Shown: positions 43,839 to 53,309, counted from the stretch's first letter. The stretch: DNA of 64,000 nucleotides from an uncultured Phycisphaerales bacterium (GCA_905480395.1 CAJQQE010000041.1:1-64000); one strand, 5' to 3'. Notes: generated by a model from the sequence alone, not told the origin. Translations and numbers: made by a program.

Positions 43839-44540
43839 ATGACCGATATCGCGACCGGTGTCTCTAATCTCCTCACGCGACCGGACGTCAGCACGCTGGT
43901 CAGTGCGTCGATTCTCTCCGCAGATTTTACGAAGCTTGCATTGGATTGCCACGCGGCGCTCGATGCAGGGGCCGACACACTCCATGTTGATGTGATGGAC
44001 GGGCACTTCGCGCCAAACCTGTCGATGGGACCTGCGGTGTGCGCTGCGGTTCGACGAGGGGCGCCTGCGGCCTTCCTCGATGTTCATCTCATGCTGACTG
44101 ATCCGGCATCGTTTCTCGAGCCGTTCGCGAAGGCGGGCGCCGATCACTGCACCGGGCACATCGAAGTGCTGGAAGATCCCACGGCCTTTCGAGATCGCTG
44201 TCATCGCCTCGGTATGTCCGCGGGGATCGCGATCAATCCTGAAACGCCGTTGGAAGCACTCGATGGCGTCGCGGAGTGCTTCGATCTGGTGCTCGTCATG
44301 AGCGTTCATCCAGGTTTCAGCGGCCAGTCATTCATCGACTCGGTGTTAGAAAAAACCAGAGCCCTCTCCGCTCGGCTCGGGCCGACGCAACGTCTTGAAA
44401 TGGACGGAGGGGTCGCGCCGGCGAACGCCCCGGCGGTTCGAGAGGCCGGATGTGACGTGCTGGTCGCGGCGACGGCGATCTTCGGCGGTGACGACTATGC
44501 GGGTTCCATCGAGGCGCTCCGCAACGGTGGTGGCAGCTGA
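43839..44540 (+). CDS. rpe: Ribulose-phosphate 3-epimerase
   Basis: The 233-residue TIM-barrel enzyme interconverts ribulose 5-phosphate and xylulose 5-phosphate. Motifs: SASILSADF, the metal-binding HVDVMDGHFAPNLSMGP, DVHLML, LVMSVHPGFSGQSFI and LEMDGGV. The usual phosphate loop near the end (G-A-T/S-A-I/L-F) appears as AATAIFGGDDY. ATG at 43839 fits the family N-terminus; the open frame further upstream overlaps the previous gene. Its stop overlaps the start of the histidine phosphatase-like gene by one base. Confidence 0.92.
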   Translation: MTDIATGVSNLLTRPDVSTLVSASILSADFTKLALDCHAALDAGADTLHVDVMDGHFAPNLSMGPAVCAAVRRGAPAAFLDVHLMLTDPASFLEPFAKAGADHCTGHIEVLEDPTAFRDRCHRLGMSAGIAINPETPLEALDGVAECFDLVLVMSVHPGFSGQSFIDSVLEKTRALSARLGPTQRLEMDGGVAPANAPAVREAGCDVLVAATAIFGGDDYAGSIEALRNGGGS

Positions 44541-45184
44541 TGTTCGGGAGTCGTCGAACCAGGGTTCTCTGGCTCATTCGTTGCGGCGAGAATGAGTGGG
44601 ATGCGGAAGATCGACTTCGAGGCGATGAGGATCTGCCTTTGACCCTGGCCGGTGAAGCGGCGACCCGGGAGGCGGTCGAGCGGGCATCTTCGTATCCGTT
44701 CCCCAGACCTCGGGTCATCCATCACCCCCTCGATCAGTCTGCGGTCTCGACGGCCCAGCTTGCCGCCACGGCGTTGGGAAGCCGCCGGCAGGGCAACGAC
44801 GAGTTGGCAGATCCGGCCCTTGGCGTGCTGGCGGGCATCACGCTGGAAGAACTCCGCGATCGATTCGAACGACGAGCTCGGCAGTGGGAAGAAGACCCGT
44901 CGGCCTTGATGCCACCAGATGGCGAGCCTTTTCTGGACGCTCGAGTTCGACTCATCGAAGCGGGGCGGGAGATTCTCCATCGCAATCGAACCGAGGCCGT
45001 GGGAATTGTGGTCCACGATCTCGCGGGAGGTTTCCTGCGGACCGCTTTGGCGGGGCTCCCGGAAGGAAATCCGCGGCGTTGGATGGAAGGTCGAGCTCGG
45101 GTTGAGACCTGGGCGATTCCCGCCGATGTCACGGACCGGCTTGATGGCGTGCTGGACGCGATCGCTCAAGCCGAGGGAAACTGA
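44540..45184 (+). CDS. Histidine phosphatase-like protein lacking the catalytic histidine
   Basis: The 214-residue protein has the phosphoglycerate-mutase-type layout. The opening motif normally LxRHGE/N reads LIRCGENEW, so the phospho-accepting histidine is C15. The arginine of the usual SxLxRAxxTA is also changed: HHPLDQSAVSTA has Gln at that position. The late histidine is kept (H159 in VVHDLAGG). Two of the key catalytic residues are thus gone, and the protein is probably a pseudoenzyme with a binding or regulatory role. It is coupled by a one-base overlap to rpe and lies before accD. Confidence 0.78.
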   Translation: MFGSRRTRVLWLIRCGENEWDAEDRLRGDEDLPLTLAGEAATREAVERASSYPFPRPRVIHHPLDQSAVSTAQLAATALGSRRQGNDELADPALGVLAGITLEELRDRFERRARQWEEDPSALMPPDGEPFLDARVRLIEAGREILHRNRTEAVGIVVHDLAGGFLRTALAGLPEGNPRRWMEGRARVETWAIPADVTDRLDGVLDAIAQAEGN

Positions 45185-45285
45185 GCGAAATCTTCCGAAT
45201 GCGATCGGTGGTTGGTATCCTCACCGGCATCGGTTGATCCCCGGCGTGGGGATTCCATCGACACTCGATTCCGCGATTTCGAGAG

Positions 45286-46125
45286 ATGACCGTGGCGAAA
45301 CAGACGTGGGAACAGGCCGATATCGCTGCCAAGAAGGCGGTGCCAGAAGGGCTCTGGGTCCAATGCCGGAAGTGCGGCGCGACGATCTTCGGGAAGACGC
45401 TTGAAGCGAGCCTCGAAGTTTGCCCGAAGTGTGATCATCATCACCGGGTATCCGCGCGGGTTCGTATTCGGCAGATTGTCGATCCGGAGAGTTTTGAACC
45501 GTTCAACGCAGACCTCACGGCGTCGGATCCGCTCAACTTTGTTGACGTCAAGACGTATCGAAGCCGGATCGAGGCGGCCCGAAAGAAGAGCGGGGAGAAC
45601 GACGGGTGCCTGACGGGTGTCGGGTTCGTCAAAGGGCGAAAAGTCGTGCTGGCCGCGATGGACTTCGCGTTTCTCGGCGGCTCGATGGGATCCGTGGTCG
45701 GCGAGAAGCTCGCCCGAGCGGCCGAGTACGCCATCGACCACGATCTGCCCCTGGTGATTTTCTCCTGCTCCGGCGGCGCCAGAATGCAAGAGTCGGGGTA
45801 TTCGCTCATGCAGATGGCGAAGACTTCTGCAGTCCTTGCTCGATTCGACGAAGCGGGCGGACTGTTCATCTCCGTGCTTGCGGATCCGACGACCGGCGGC
45901 GTCACGGCGAGTTTCGCGATGCTGGGTGACGTGATCCTCGCGGAGCCCAGAGCACTGATCGGTTTCGCTGGTCCACGGGTGATTCGAAACACCATCCGCC
46001 AAGACCTTCCGCCGGGATTCCAGACGTCCGAATTCGTAAAAAACTCCGGATTCGTCGATCGAATCGTTCATCGTCGCGACCTCAGAAGTGAGATCGGCCG
46101 CATCATCGACTACGCAGGCAAGTGA
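45286..46125 (+). CDS. accD: Acetyl-CoA carboxylase carboxyltransferase beta subunit
   Basis: The 279-residue protein with AccA forms the carboxyltransferase that makes malonyl-CoA for fatty acid synthesis. An N-terminal four-cysteine zinc ribbon (C27, C30, C46, C49) is characteristic. The crotonase-fold core contains MDFAFLGGSMGSVVGEK, SCSGGARMQE, ADPTTGGVTASFAMLGD and GFAGPRVI. Length is typical. accA is not in the window. It stands four bases ahead of lnt, so the two are probably co-transcribed. Confidence 0.94.
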   Translation: MTVAKQTWEQADIAAKKAVPEGLWVQCRKCGATIFGKTLEASLEVCPKCDHHHRVSARVRIRQIVDPESFEPFNADLTASDPLNFVDVKTYRSRIEAARKKSGENDGCLTGVGFVKGRKVVLAAMDFAFLGGSMGSVVGEKLARAAEYAIDHDLPLVIFSCSGGARMQESGYSLMQMAKTSAVLARFDEAGGLFISVLADPTTGGVTASFAMLGDVILAEPRALIGFAGPRVIRNTIRQDLPPGFQTSEFVKNSGFVDRIVHRRDLRSEIGRIIDYAGK

Positions 46126-46129
46126 CCGA

Positions 46130-47899
46130 ATGACCGCAGAGACCCAGCCCCGGTTCGCCGGATGGAAAGTCGCGGCACTCACCGGCCTGCATGCCATTTG
46201 CTGGGCGGGTGCTTTTCCGCCGTTTGGGCTTTGGCCGCTGGCGATGATCTCGCTGGCACCGCTGGCCGTCGCAGCCATCAGCGCGGCGCGACGACGGACC
46301 CTCGTTCTTTGGACGTTTTTAAGCTCGACGATCGGCTGGGCGGTTTTGAATCTGTGGGTCGGCGAGATCAGTGGGGCCGGGCTGCCGGCCATGGCGATGT
46401 ATCTGGCGGTTTGGACGGTTCTCGCGGCGCTCTGTATTCGTCGGCTGGCACGTCGGCAACAATTCGGGGGCCTTCCGCTGGCATTGACGCTTCCGATCGC
46501 ATGGATCGGAGTCGAGTTCATCCGGGGCTTCATTTTCTTCGATGGGTATCCCTGGTACCTGCTCGGTCAACCGTTGATCGGCTGGCTTCCGCTCGCCCAG
46601 GTGGCCGACCTCGGAGGGATGGAATTGGTGGGCGTGCTGCCCGCGGCAATCGCAGGGGTGCTCGCGGACGCTTGGTTAAGACGAGGGCCTACTTCGCGAA
46701 GATGGTTCGCAGTGGTTTGCACGGTCTTCTTGGCGGGCCTGGTGGTGACCTACGGTTTTCTTCGGGTGCGACCGATGGGCGCGGGGATGCGTGGCCCGTC
46801 GATCATGGCGCTGCAAACGAATATTCCCCAGTCCAACAAAGTTCGTTGGACCATCGAAGAGCAACAACGCGACTTCATCTCCTTCCGGGATGCGACCTAT
46901 GCCGCGGTGCGGTCGGCGGTTGGCGATGATCAGGCGGTTGATTTGGTGATCTGGCCCGAGACCATGTTGCCTGGTCCGGGATTCGATGCTGGATCGATGG
47001 CAGCGCTGGAGGCGGGCGGATACTGGCCGGGAAGGCGATTCGCGGTCGCGGCATTGGATCTCACTGATGCGATCGGCACGCCGATGCTCTTTGGGACCTC
47101 GACCATCGTCGGGCTCCGAGAAGCGGATGGAGAACTCGTCTGGGATCAGCGGTACAACAGCATGGTGCTTTTAGAACCGGTGGTTTCCAAAGATGCCGGG
47201 GATGAGCTTCCGGCTTCCCCGCCGCTTCGCTACGACAAAGTGTTCCTCACACCGTTTGGTGAGACCATGCCCTACATCTCGGCTTGGCCGTGGCTGCAGA
47301 CGCAGATGCTGGCCTTCGGGGCTCGCGGGATGACCTTTGATCTCGATGCTGGGACACAGATGGTTCGATTTCCAGTCGAGTGGGTCGACCAGAACGGCGA
47401 GGATCAGTCCACATTCTTCGGCACGCCGATCTGCTTCGAAGACACCGTGCCGTTGTTGTGCCGGGATCTGGTCTGGTCAGACGGTCGGAAGGTCGCGGGC
47501 TTCTTGGTCAACGCCAGTAACGACGGCTGGTTCGGCGACTCGGACGGGATTCGGCGGATGCACCTGCTGGCCGCCCGGTTCCGGGCGATCGAGAATCGAG
47601 TGCCGATGATTCGGGCGGTCAATACGGGAATCTCGTGTGAGATTGACAGTTCCGGCCGGGTCTTGAATCCACTCTTACCTCGGCAAACCGAAATATTCGG
47701 ACCCCGGGTCATCCACCTTGATGATCGTTGGACGCTCTTTTCGGTGATCGGCCAATGGCCGGGGCGGAGTATCCTTGCGATCCTTGTGGTGATGCTCGCG
47801 TTCGCGGGGGTGATTGGCGGAAGTTCGTCGGTTGAACCGATGAGAATGGCTACGGTGGAGTCGTCCAATCAGGACCGCCGGGAGGGTGAAAAGACATGA
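46130..47899 (+). CDS. lnt: Apolipoprotein N-acyltransferase
   Basis: The 589-residue membrane enzyme adds the third acyl chain to lipoproteins. About six N-terminal membrane segments (to about 215) precede a nitrilase-like domain. It shows the catalytic triad E277 (IWPETM), K370 (RYDKVFLTPFGE) and C435 (GTPICFED), plus NASNDGWFG. One C-terminal membrane helix ends it (ILAILVVMLAFAGVI, residues about 556-570). The N-terminal PFGLWPLA is also typical. It is longer than the E. coli enzyme, mainly through an insert around 330-365. Its stop overlaps the HEAT-repeat lipoprotein gene by ATGA, tying a lipoprotein directly to this enzyme. Confidence 0.93.
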   Translation: MTAETQPRFAGWKVAALTGLHAICWAGAFPPFGLWPLAMISLAPLAVAAISAARRRTLVLWTFLSSTIGWAVLNLWVGEISGAGLPAMAMYLAVWTVLAALCIRRLARRQQFGGLPLALTLPIAWIGVEFIRGFIFFDGYPWYLLGQPLIGWLPLAQVADLGGMELVGVLPAAIAGVLADAWLRRGPTSRRWFAVVCTVFLAGLVVTYGFLRVRPMGAGMRGPSIMALQTNIPQSNKVRWTIEEQQRDFISFRDATYAAVRSAVGDDQAVDLVIWPETMLPGPGFDAGSMAALEAGGYWPGRRFAVAALDLTDAIGTPMLFGTSTIVGLREADGELVWDQRYNSMVLLEPVVSKDAGDELPASPPLRYDKVFLTPFGETMPYISAWPWLQTQMLAFGARGMTFDLDAGTQMVRFPVEWVDQNGEDQSTFFGTPICFEDTVPLLCRDLVWSDGRKVAGFLVNASNDGWFGDSDGIRRMHLLAARFRAIENRVPMIRAVNTGISCEIDSSGRVLNPLLPRQTEIFGPRVIHLDDRWTLFSVIGQWPGRSILAILVVMLAFAGVIGGSSSVEPMRMATVESSNQDRREGEKT

Positions 47900-49116
47900 G
47901 AATCCAAGAGTCACTGTTGCTGTTGTCCGCTGGTCTGACCGGACTCCTCCTTTCCGCGTGCATCGAACCGAATGAGTCGAAGCCGTGGAGTACTCGAGAC
48001 CAAAGTCTGACGACCCTCGAAGATGACCAACCCCAACGGGTAGTGGTGATCGAAGCATCCTCGGAAATGGCTGAGACAGGAACGCGCTCGCCAGACTTTG
48101 ATGTGACCGAGTTGGTTGAAGTGGTCGAAGTCGCGAGGCCGGCTCGGCCCAAGCCTGCTGGTCCCGTTGTTTTAACCGGAACGACGCCGGCGGCTCGCGC
48201 GACTTCTTGGTTGTTGCAGGCGGTCACCTTTCCGGAGGCGGTCATTCGGGCGAACGCGTTCGAGGCACTGGAGGGAAATCCCGAGGCGCTCTACGAGGTC
48301 GCACCGCTTGGATTCATCGACGAGAACCGCGGGGTGCGATTCATCGCCACGATGTCCGTGGGCGACGCGGGGCTCGAAGGGCTCGCGGCCTTGATCGAAC
48401 CATTGGTGATGGATCCATCGGATTCAGTTCGGGCCTCTGCGATCTACACCCTCGACGCCCTTGGCCAGTCGGTTGATCCGAGCCCGCTCGGCGGCATGGT
48501 CTTTAGCAACAGTCCGGAGATCCGAGGAAACGCCTATCTGGTCTTGGGTTTGATGGGAAACTCCAGTGCCATCCCGGTGATCAAGTCGAATCTCGGCAAG
48601 GGAATGCGCCTTGAGAATGCGATGCGGGTCAGATTGACCGAACTCCAGGCGGCCGAAGCCTTGGTACGGCTTGGCGATGAAGATAGCATTGAGCCCATTC
48701 GCGCTGCATTGTTTACGCCCGTGGAACAGGGGGAGCTCACCGTGCTGGCCTGCGACATGCTTGGGCGGCTCGGTGACGAACAGGCCAGATCAATGCTATT
48801 CCGCCTGATCGTGGCCAGTGGCAATCAGGCCCGCCCGCCGGAGATCCAGATGGCGGCCGCGGCGGCCTTGTTCCGGCTTGGGCCGCCACTTCCCGAGCAA
48901 CTCTCCACCGTGGTTCTTTCCCAGATCAAGGCCAGAGATCCTCGTCGCCGTTTGCAGGCCGCGGCGATCCTCGGCATCGTCCCGGGGCCAGAGGCATTGG
49001 CCGCCCTCGAAAGTCTTTTGGTAGACATCGAACCCATGGTAAGAACGGCCGCCGCAGGCTCCATATTGAGCCGTCGCGACAGTTGGGGGTCGGCCACGGC
49101 AATCGCTCCAGATTGA
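47896..49116 (+). CDS. HEAT-repeat lipoprotein
   Basis: The 406-residue protein has a lipoprotein signal with lipobox L-L-S-A-C22, which predicts acylation by the pathway that includes the adjacent Lnt. After a linker (about 25-95) come HEAT-type helical repeats (about 100-400), for example DSVRASAIYTLDALG, PEIRGNAYLVLGLMG and ARSMLFRLIVASGN. HEAT scaffolds bind other proteins; no partner is visible. The ATG overlaps the lnt stop (ATGA). Confidence 0.82.
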   Translation: MRIQESLLLLSAGLTGLLLSACIEPNESKPWSTRDQSLTTLEDDQPQRVVVIEASSEMAETGTRSPDFDVTELVEVVEVARPARPKPAGPVVLTGTTPAARATSWLLQAVTFPEAVIRANAFEALEGNPEALYEVAPLGFIDENRGVRFIATMSVGDAGLEGLAALIEPLVMDPSDSVRASAIYTLDALGQSVDPSPLGGMVFSNSPEIRGNAYLVLGLMGNSSAIPVIKSNLGKGMRLENAMRVRLTELQAAEALVRLGDEDSIEPIRAALFTPVEQGELTVLACDMLGRLGDEQARSMLFRLIVASGNQARPPEIQMAAAAALFRLGPPLPEQLSTVVLSQIKARDPRRRLQAAAILGIVPGPEALAALESLLVDIEPMVRTAAAGSILSRRDSWGSATAIAPD

Positions 49117-49411
49117 CACTGGGGGCCGGTAGAGGTACAAGAAACGGCTTCAAGAGGTGCTTCGACCGGAGGATTCCGCTCGATGCACCATGCAACTGCT
49201 CGGTCGACGATGTGTGTCGGCCTCCTTGATTTGATTTCGGCGGTTTGCCGATTCGACCACCGTGTGACTCTTCGCTCCGGCGAAGCGGAACAGATCCGAT
49301 CTCCAGCCCCAACCGTTCTTCGGTTTCGGGCGACGGAAAAACTGTTCCGCTACAGGCTTCGAAGGATTCGAGCCGCTCGCCAGTCCGTTCGCTCAGAAAG
49401 GAACTCCGCCC

Positions 49412-50305
49412 GTGCATCTCCTGACCAAGCTCTTCATCGTTTTAGTCTCCCTCCTCGCGGTGATGATTACGCCGTTGGTAGCGGTGAACGCGATGAACGA
49501 AGAGTCGTTCAAGACCAAGTGGATGGCTGCCAACCAAGGCAAGAACGCCGCCCTTGAAAACCTCGGCTTCGAGCAGCGGGTCCGGATGGCAGAAGCCTCC
49601 GCCGCCGCAGTCCAGACCAAAGAACTGGAACTTCGAATTGCCGAGCTCCAGAAGAATGGCGACGGCAAAGTCGCGGAAGTCACTCGTCTCCAAGGTGAAC
49701 TCGCCATGGCCCGAAGTGGCCAAGAAGAAATCAATGCCAGGATCGGCATGATGGCCGAGACCCAGCAGGCGCAGCAGAAGCTTGGTGAAACACTGGTCGT
49801 GGAGCTTCGATCGCTTCGAACTCGTGCCGTCGATGCGGAACGACAGTCGGTTGATCTTGAAGAGGAACTCGGAATTATCCGTTCCAACCTTGAGGTCGCA
49901 GAAGCTGCCCGCCGGGCGCTTCAGGAAGAAGTCCAGCAGCTCAATGATGAGCGTGACCAAGCGGTCGGCAAGATCGCGCGATACGTCGCCTACATCGGCG
50001 AGCTTCCCTCGGCCCGGGCTGGTGCTCAGGCTGGAACGCTTCCCGCGGATCGCAACCTTTCCGCAACGATTATCAACGTTCGACGTTCAGAAGGATCCGT
50101 CCTCGCCGAGATCAACGCGGGCAGCCGTGATGGCGTTCAGGAAGGCTGGGTCCTCACTCTTGCCGACGGAAGTCGATTCGTCGGCAACCTCAGGATCATC
50201 GAAGTTGATGTGAACCGGGCCACCGGCGTCGTCGAACTCGAGGATGCCAATAACCGCGGTGCGGTCCGATCCGGCCAGCGGGCGATCGCTCGCAAGGGTC
50301 AGTGA
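49412..50305 (+). CDS. Coiled-coil envelope protein with MreC-like C-terminal domain
   Basis: The 297-residue protein has an N-terminal membrane anchor (4-25). A long alanine/glutamate-rich coiled coil follows (about 35-195). The beta-type C-terminal region has ATIINVRRSEGSVLAEINAG, then DGVQEGWVLTLADGSRFVGN and VVELEDANNRGAV. That tail resembles the beta domain of MreC, but it is not a full MreC; the true mreC lies downstream at 51910. GTG at 49412 has AAAGGA about 10 bases upstream. It directly precedes the small membrane protein and the mreBCD block, which suggests a role in cell-wall organisation. Confidence 0.7.
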   Translation: MHLLTKLFIVLVSLLAVMITPLVAVNAMNEESFKTKWMAANQGKNAALENLGFEQRVRMAEASAAAVQTKELELRIAELQKNGDGKVAEVTRLQGELAMARSGQEEINARIGMMAETQQAQQKLGETLVVELRSLRTRAVDAERQSVDLEEELGIIRSNLEVAEAARRALQEEVQQLNDERDQAVGKIARYVAYIGELPSARAGAQAGTLPADRNLSATIINVRRSEGSVLAEINAGSRDGVQEGWVLTLADGSRFVGNLRIIEVDVNRATGVVELEDANNRGAVRSGQRAIARKGQ

Positions 50306-50378
50306 GCCAAAAGGCTCGTTCTCGAATCGATCGCGTTCTTCAATCGGCAATTGCCGCTCGTTTCGCAAGGAATCACCC

Positions 50379-50591
50379 ATGAGCTCCATGACCGCACCTA
50401 TTCGACGTTCCGGAGGCGATTTGGACGTCTACACTGGCCTGCTTTTCGCGGCCTTTCTCGTCCTCACCGCCGGGCTGGTCTCGGTGGCGATGGCCAATAC
50501 GAGCCAAGTCGAGGCATCGACCGACCGGACTGCTTCGGTGCAGTTTGAGAACGTCTTCCTTGGCCTCCCGGGCTTCGACGTCGTGAAATGA
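50379..50591 (+). CDS. Small single-pass membrane protein
   Basis: The 70-residue protein begins MSSMTAPIRR and has one membrane helix (about 18-39, VYTGLLFAAFLVLTAGLVSVAMA). A short polar tail ends GLPGFDVVK. AAGGA lies 8 bases ahead of the ATG at 50379. No family is recognised. It is 73 bases after the MreC-like gene on the same strand and is followed by a terminator, so the two may form a small operon ahead of mreBCD. Confidence 0.6.
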   Translation: MSSMTAPIRRSGGDLDVYTGLLFAAFLVLTAGLVSVAMANTSQVEASTDRTASVQFENVFLGLPGFDVVK

Positions 50592-50651
50592 CCCCAAGAT
50601 CGGGCAGGCTGGAGTTCGAACTCCACAGTGCTCGGCCTGACGATGCATTCG

Positions 50652-50691
50652 CGTGGGCGTCTCTCAATCGAGAGATGCCCACGTTGTATTT
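50652..50691 (+). terminator. Intrinsic terminator ahead of mreB
   Basis: A 14-bp stem with one G-U pair (50652-50665 with 50670-50683) and an AATC loop is followed by TTGTATTT. It separates the small membrane protein gene from mreB, so mreB probably has its own promoter within 50690-50810. Confidence 0.72.
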
Positions 50692-50810
50692 CCGGCGTCC
50701 GTCTGGCTCCTCGGGTATTCTCGCGGAAAGTCTGCAGTGGCCGATCCTCCTGATGGGCCGCGCGGGGCCGCTTGGGTCGATTCGTCCTTCCTCCATGGAC
50801 ACCCTTAAAC

Positions 50811-51863
50811 ATGTTCTTTGATTCCATTCTTGGTTGGTTCAGCGTTGATATGGGCATCGACCTGGGTACTTGCAACACCCTCGTCTGCGTCCGCGGAGAA
50901 GGCATCGTTCTCAACGAGCCGTCGGTGGTCGCGGTTCGGAAGGGGACCAATCGGGTCATCAACAACGGCACGGCGGTTGGGTGGGCCGCGAAGGACATGC
51001 TTGGGAAGACGCCTGGGTCCATCTCGGCGGTCCGCCCCCTCAAGGACGGCGTGATCAGCGACTTCGAGATTACCGAAGCGATGCTCAGTTACTTCATTCG
51101 CAAGGTCAACGGCCGAAGTCGGATCTTTGGTCCCCGGGTCGTCATCGCGATTCCCTCCGGCATCACCGCCGTCGAGAAACGGGCGGTGCTTGATTCTGCG
51201 GAGCGGGCTGGTGCCCGGAAGGTCTATCTGGTCGAAGAGCCGATGGCGGCGGGGATCGGTGCCGGACTTCCGATCGCGGAACCGACGGCCAGCATGATCG
51301 TGGACATCGGTGGTGGTACGACGGAAGTGGCGATCATGTCGTTGGCGGACATTGCGAGTTGCGAATCCATCCGGGTTGCCGGAGACGACTTCGACGAATC
51401 GATCATCAGCCACATGAAGAAAAGTTATGGCCTGACCATCGGTGAGCAGACCGCAGAACGAATCAAGATTGAAATCGGTTCGGCGGCCCCGGTCGGTGAG
51501 ACGATGAACATGGAAGTTCGAGGCCGAGACATGGTCACCGGTCTTCCTCGAAAGACCGTGGTCACCAGCGACGAAATCCGCGAGGCGCTCACCGAACCGG
51601 TCAACCAGATCGTTGAAGCCGTGATCCGGACGCTGGAGCACGCCGAGCCCGAACTTTCGGCGGACTTGGTCGACAACGGGATCATGTTGGCCGGAGGCGG
51701 GGCGCTGCTCCGTGGAATGGGAGTGGTGATCTCCAACGCCACCGGGCTCGACGTCCGAGTTGCCGAGGATCCACTCACTTGTGTCGCTCGGGGAACCAGT
51801 ATCTATCTCGAGAGCCTCGAGGACTGGAAAGCGACGCTCGAATCAGACCTCGACGAAGTCTGA
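50811..51863 (+). CDS. mreB: Rod shape-determining protein MreB
   Basis: The 350-residue actin-family ATPase forms membrane-associated filaments that guide lateral wall synthesis. The phosphate-1 loop IDLGTCNTLV, VVIAIPSGIT, VYLVEEPMAAGIGAGLPI, IVDIGGGTTEVA and LAGGGALLRGM (adenosine loop) are all present. The N-terminal MFFDSILGWFS could be an amphipathic membrane-binding helix. The ATG at 50811 has no clear ribosome binding site. mreC and mreD follow in order. Confidence 0.95.
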   Translation: MFFDSILGWFSVDMGIDLGTCNTLVCVRGEGIVLNEPSVVAVRKGTNRVINNGTAVGWAAKDMLGKTPGSISAVRPLKDGVISDFEITEAMLSYFIRKVNGRSRIFGPRVVIAIPSGITAVEKRAVLDSAERAGARKVYLVEEPMAAGIGAGLPIAEPTASMIVDIGGGTTEVAIMSLADIASCESIRVAGDDFDESIISHMKKSYGLTIGEQTAERIKIEIGSAAPVGETMNMEVRGRDMVTGLPRKTVVTSDEIREALTEPVNQIVEAVIRTLEHAEPELSADLVDNGIMLAGGGALLRGMGVVISNATGLDVRVAEDPLTCVARGTSIYLESLEDWKATLESDLDEV

Positions 51864-51909
51864 GCCGCTCGACGGGAGGCTCCCGATCAATCGCACGCGT
51901 CATGTTCTG

Positions 51910-52755
51910 ATGGGCCCTTTCTCACTGGCAATGCTGGTGGTGTTGGTGCTGTCGCTTCTGCCCACCAACTGGCTCATTCCATGGACGAACCGGCTTTCGG
52001 AGATCGTTCGACTCCCATTGGTACCCTTGGGTGACGTGGCGACCTCGGTACGCATCTGGCTCACCGTGGATGGAAGTGATCTGGCGGATCGGGCGCAGTT
52101 CGATCTCCTTGAGACCGAACGAAACGAATATCGAAGACGATTTCATGCCGCCAATGAGCGAGTTCGTGAACTCGAAGGGCTGGTGAAGTCGCTCCGGGGC
52201 CTTCCTCCGACGGGCGGGGTTGGTGAATTCATGGCCATTGAAGTGGATGTGATCGGTGGTGATCCCAGTAATCCAGCCTCGCCGTTGCGAGTGAACGCAG
52301 GAACTCGCCGGGGTATTTTTCCGGGTGCCGTCGCGGTGCATCGAGGAGACACCCTGGTGGGTCGGGTTCTGGCGGATGTTGGTCCGACCACCGCATGGGT
52401 GCGTCCCGCGGTGGGATTCGGATTGCTTGACGCGCGGCTGGTTAATGACCAGGAGATGGCCGCTGACTCGCCAAGCCGCGATGGCGTACCGGTCCAACTC
52501 ACGCCGGACAATGGGGGCTGGACGACCACCGTCGATCGAGCGGCCGCGATCGAGGTCGGGATGGTCGCGAGATTGCATGATCCGGGCTGGTCAAGATTTT
52601 CCCAAGGCTTGGTAATCGGTGTGGTCCGGGACATCAGTACGTTGGAATCGAATCCCACTCGGAAGACCGTCCGGATCGATGTCCTCAACGATCCGCAACG
52701 GCTTGACCACTTCCTGATTGTCAGTCCGAAGAGCAACGAAGGGGAGGCGCCATGA
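51910..52755 (+). CDS. mreC: Rod shape-determining protein MreC
   Basis: The 281-residue protein has one N-terminal membrane helix (3-22). A coiled coil follows (about 57-95, ERNEYRRRFHAANERVRELE). The beta-barrel-type core has VNAGTRRGIFPGAVAVHRGDTLVGRV and RLVNDQE. MreC links MreB to the periplasmic wall synthases. ATG at 51910 was chosen because the frame upstream overlaps mreB. The stop overlaps mreD by ATGA. Confidence 0.9.
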   Translation: MGPFSLAMLVVLVLSLLPTNWLIPWTNRLSEIVRLPLVPLGDVATSVRIWLTVDGSDLADRAQFDLLETERNEYRRRFHAANERVRELEGLVKSLRGLPPTGGVGEFMAIEVDVIGGDPSNPASPLRVNAGTRRGIFPGAVAVHRGDTLVGRVLADVGPTTAWVRPAVGFGLLDARLVNDQEMAADSPSRDGVPVQLTPDNGGWTTTVDRAAAIEVGMVARLHDPGWSRFSQGLVIGVVRDISTLESNPTRKTVRIDVLNDPQRLDHFLIVSPKSNEGEAP

Positions 52756-53309
52756 GGCTTGGCATCTTCGCCATCGCGCTGGCCATTTGCCTCGTGCTTG
52801 ATTCGAGCTTTCTGATGGCACTTTCGATTGGTGGCGTACATCCGATGTCCACCGCGGTGCTGATGGTCTTCGTTGGCCTGTTCGCGCCTCGGCGAACCGT
52901 GATGTGGACCGCCTTGGTGGCGGGGATCTTCCTCGATCTCGCGACGGTCTCGACCTATCGAATGGACGAGCCGTTCTTTCTCATCGGACCGTATGCGATG
53001 GGGTGTGTCTTCGGGGCCAATCTCATCCTGCCAATCCGGACGATGGTTTTTCGTCGGAATCCCATCGCCGTCGGTCTGCTGACCATTCCCTATCTTCTGG
53101 CCGTGGACGTCGCCTTCATGGCGGTCTGGACCATTCGGAGCTTCTACGCAGAGACGTCGACACCCTGGGGTGACGCTTCGGCGGCGTCGGAACTCGGACG
53201 AAGGATGGGCGAGGCCATTTACACCGGGGGCTTCGGAATTCCCTTCGCGTGGATTCTTCTCCTCACCTGGTCGAGCTGGCGGTTCGAGGTCGGGTCGGTT
53301 CGCCGCTGA
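52752..53309 (+). CDS. mreD: Rod shape-determining protein MreD
   Basis: The 185-residue hydrophobic protein has about five membrane segments and the MreD-like strings STAVLMVFVGLFAPRR and VAGIFLDLAT. Conservation in this family is low, so the call leans on position directly after mreC with a four-base overlap. It completes mreBCD; mrdA and rodA, which often follow, are not present here. Confidence 0.85.
   Translation: MRLGIFAIALAICLVLDSSFLMALSIGGVHPMSTAVLMVFVGLFAPRRTVMWTALVAGIFLDLATVSTYRMDEPFFLIGPYAMGCVFGANLILPIRTMVFRRNPIAVGLLTIPYLLAVDVAFMAVWTIRSFYAETSTPWGDASAASELGRRMGEAIYTGGFGIPFAWILLLTWSSWRFEVGSVRR

Noticed and set aside
45166-46533. Minus-strand open frame of 455 codons opposite accD and lnt
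   Set aside because: Spans two unrelated plus-strand genes with intact motifs.
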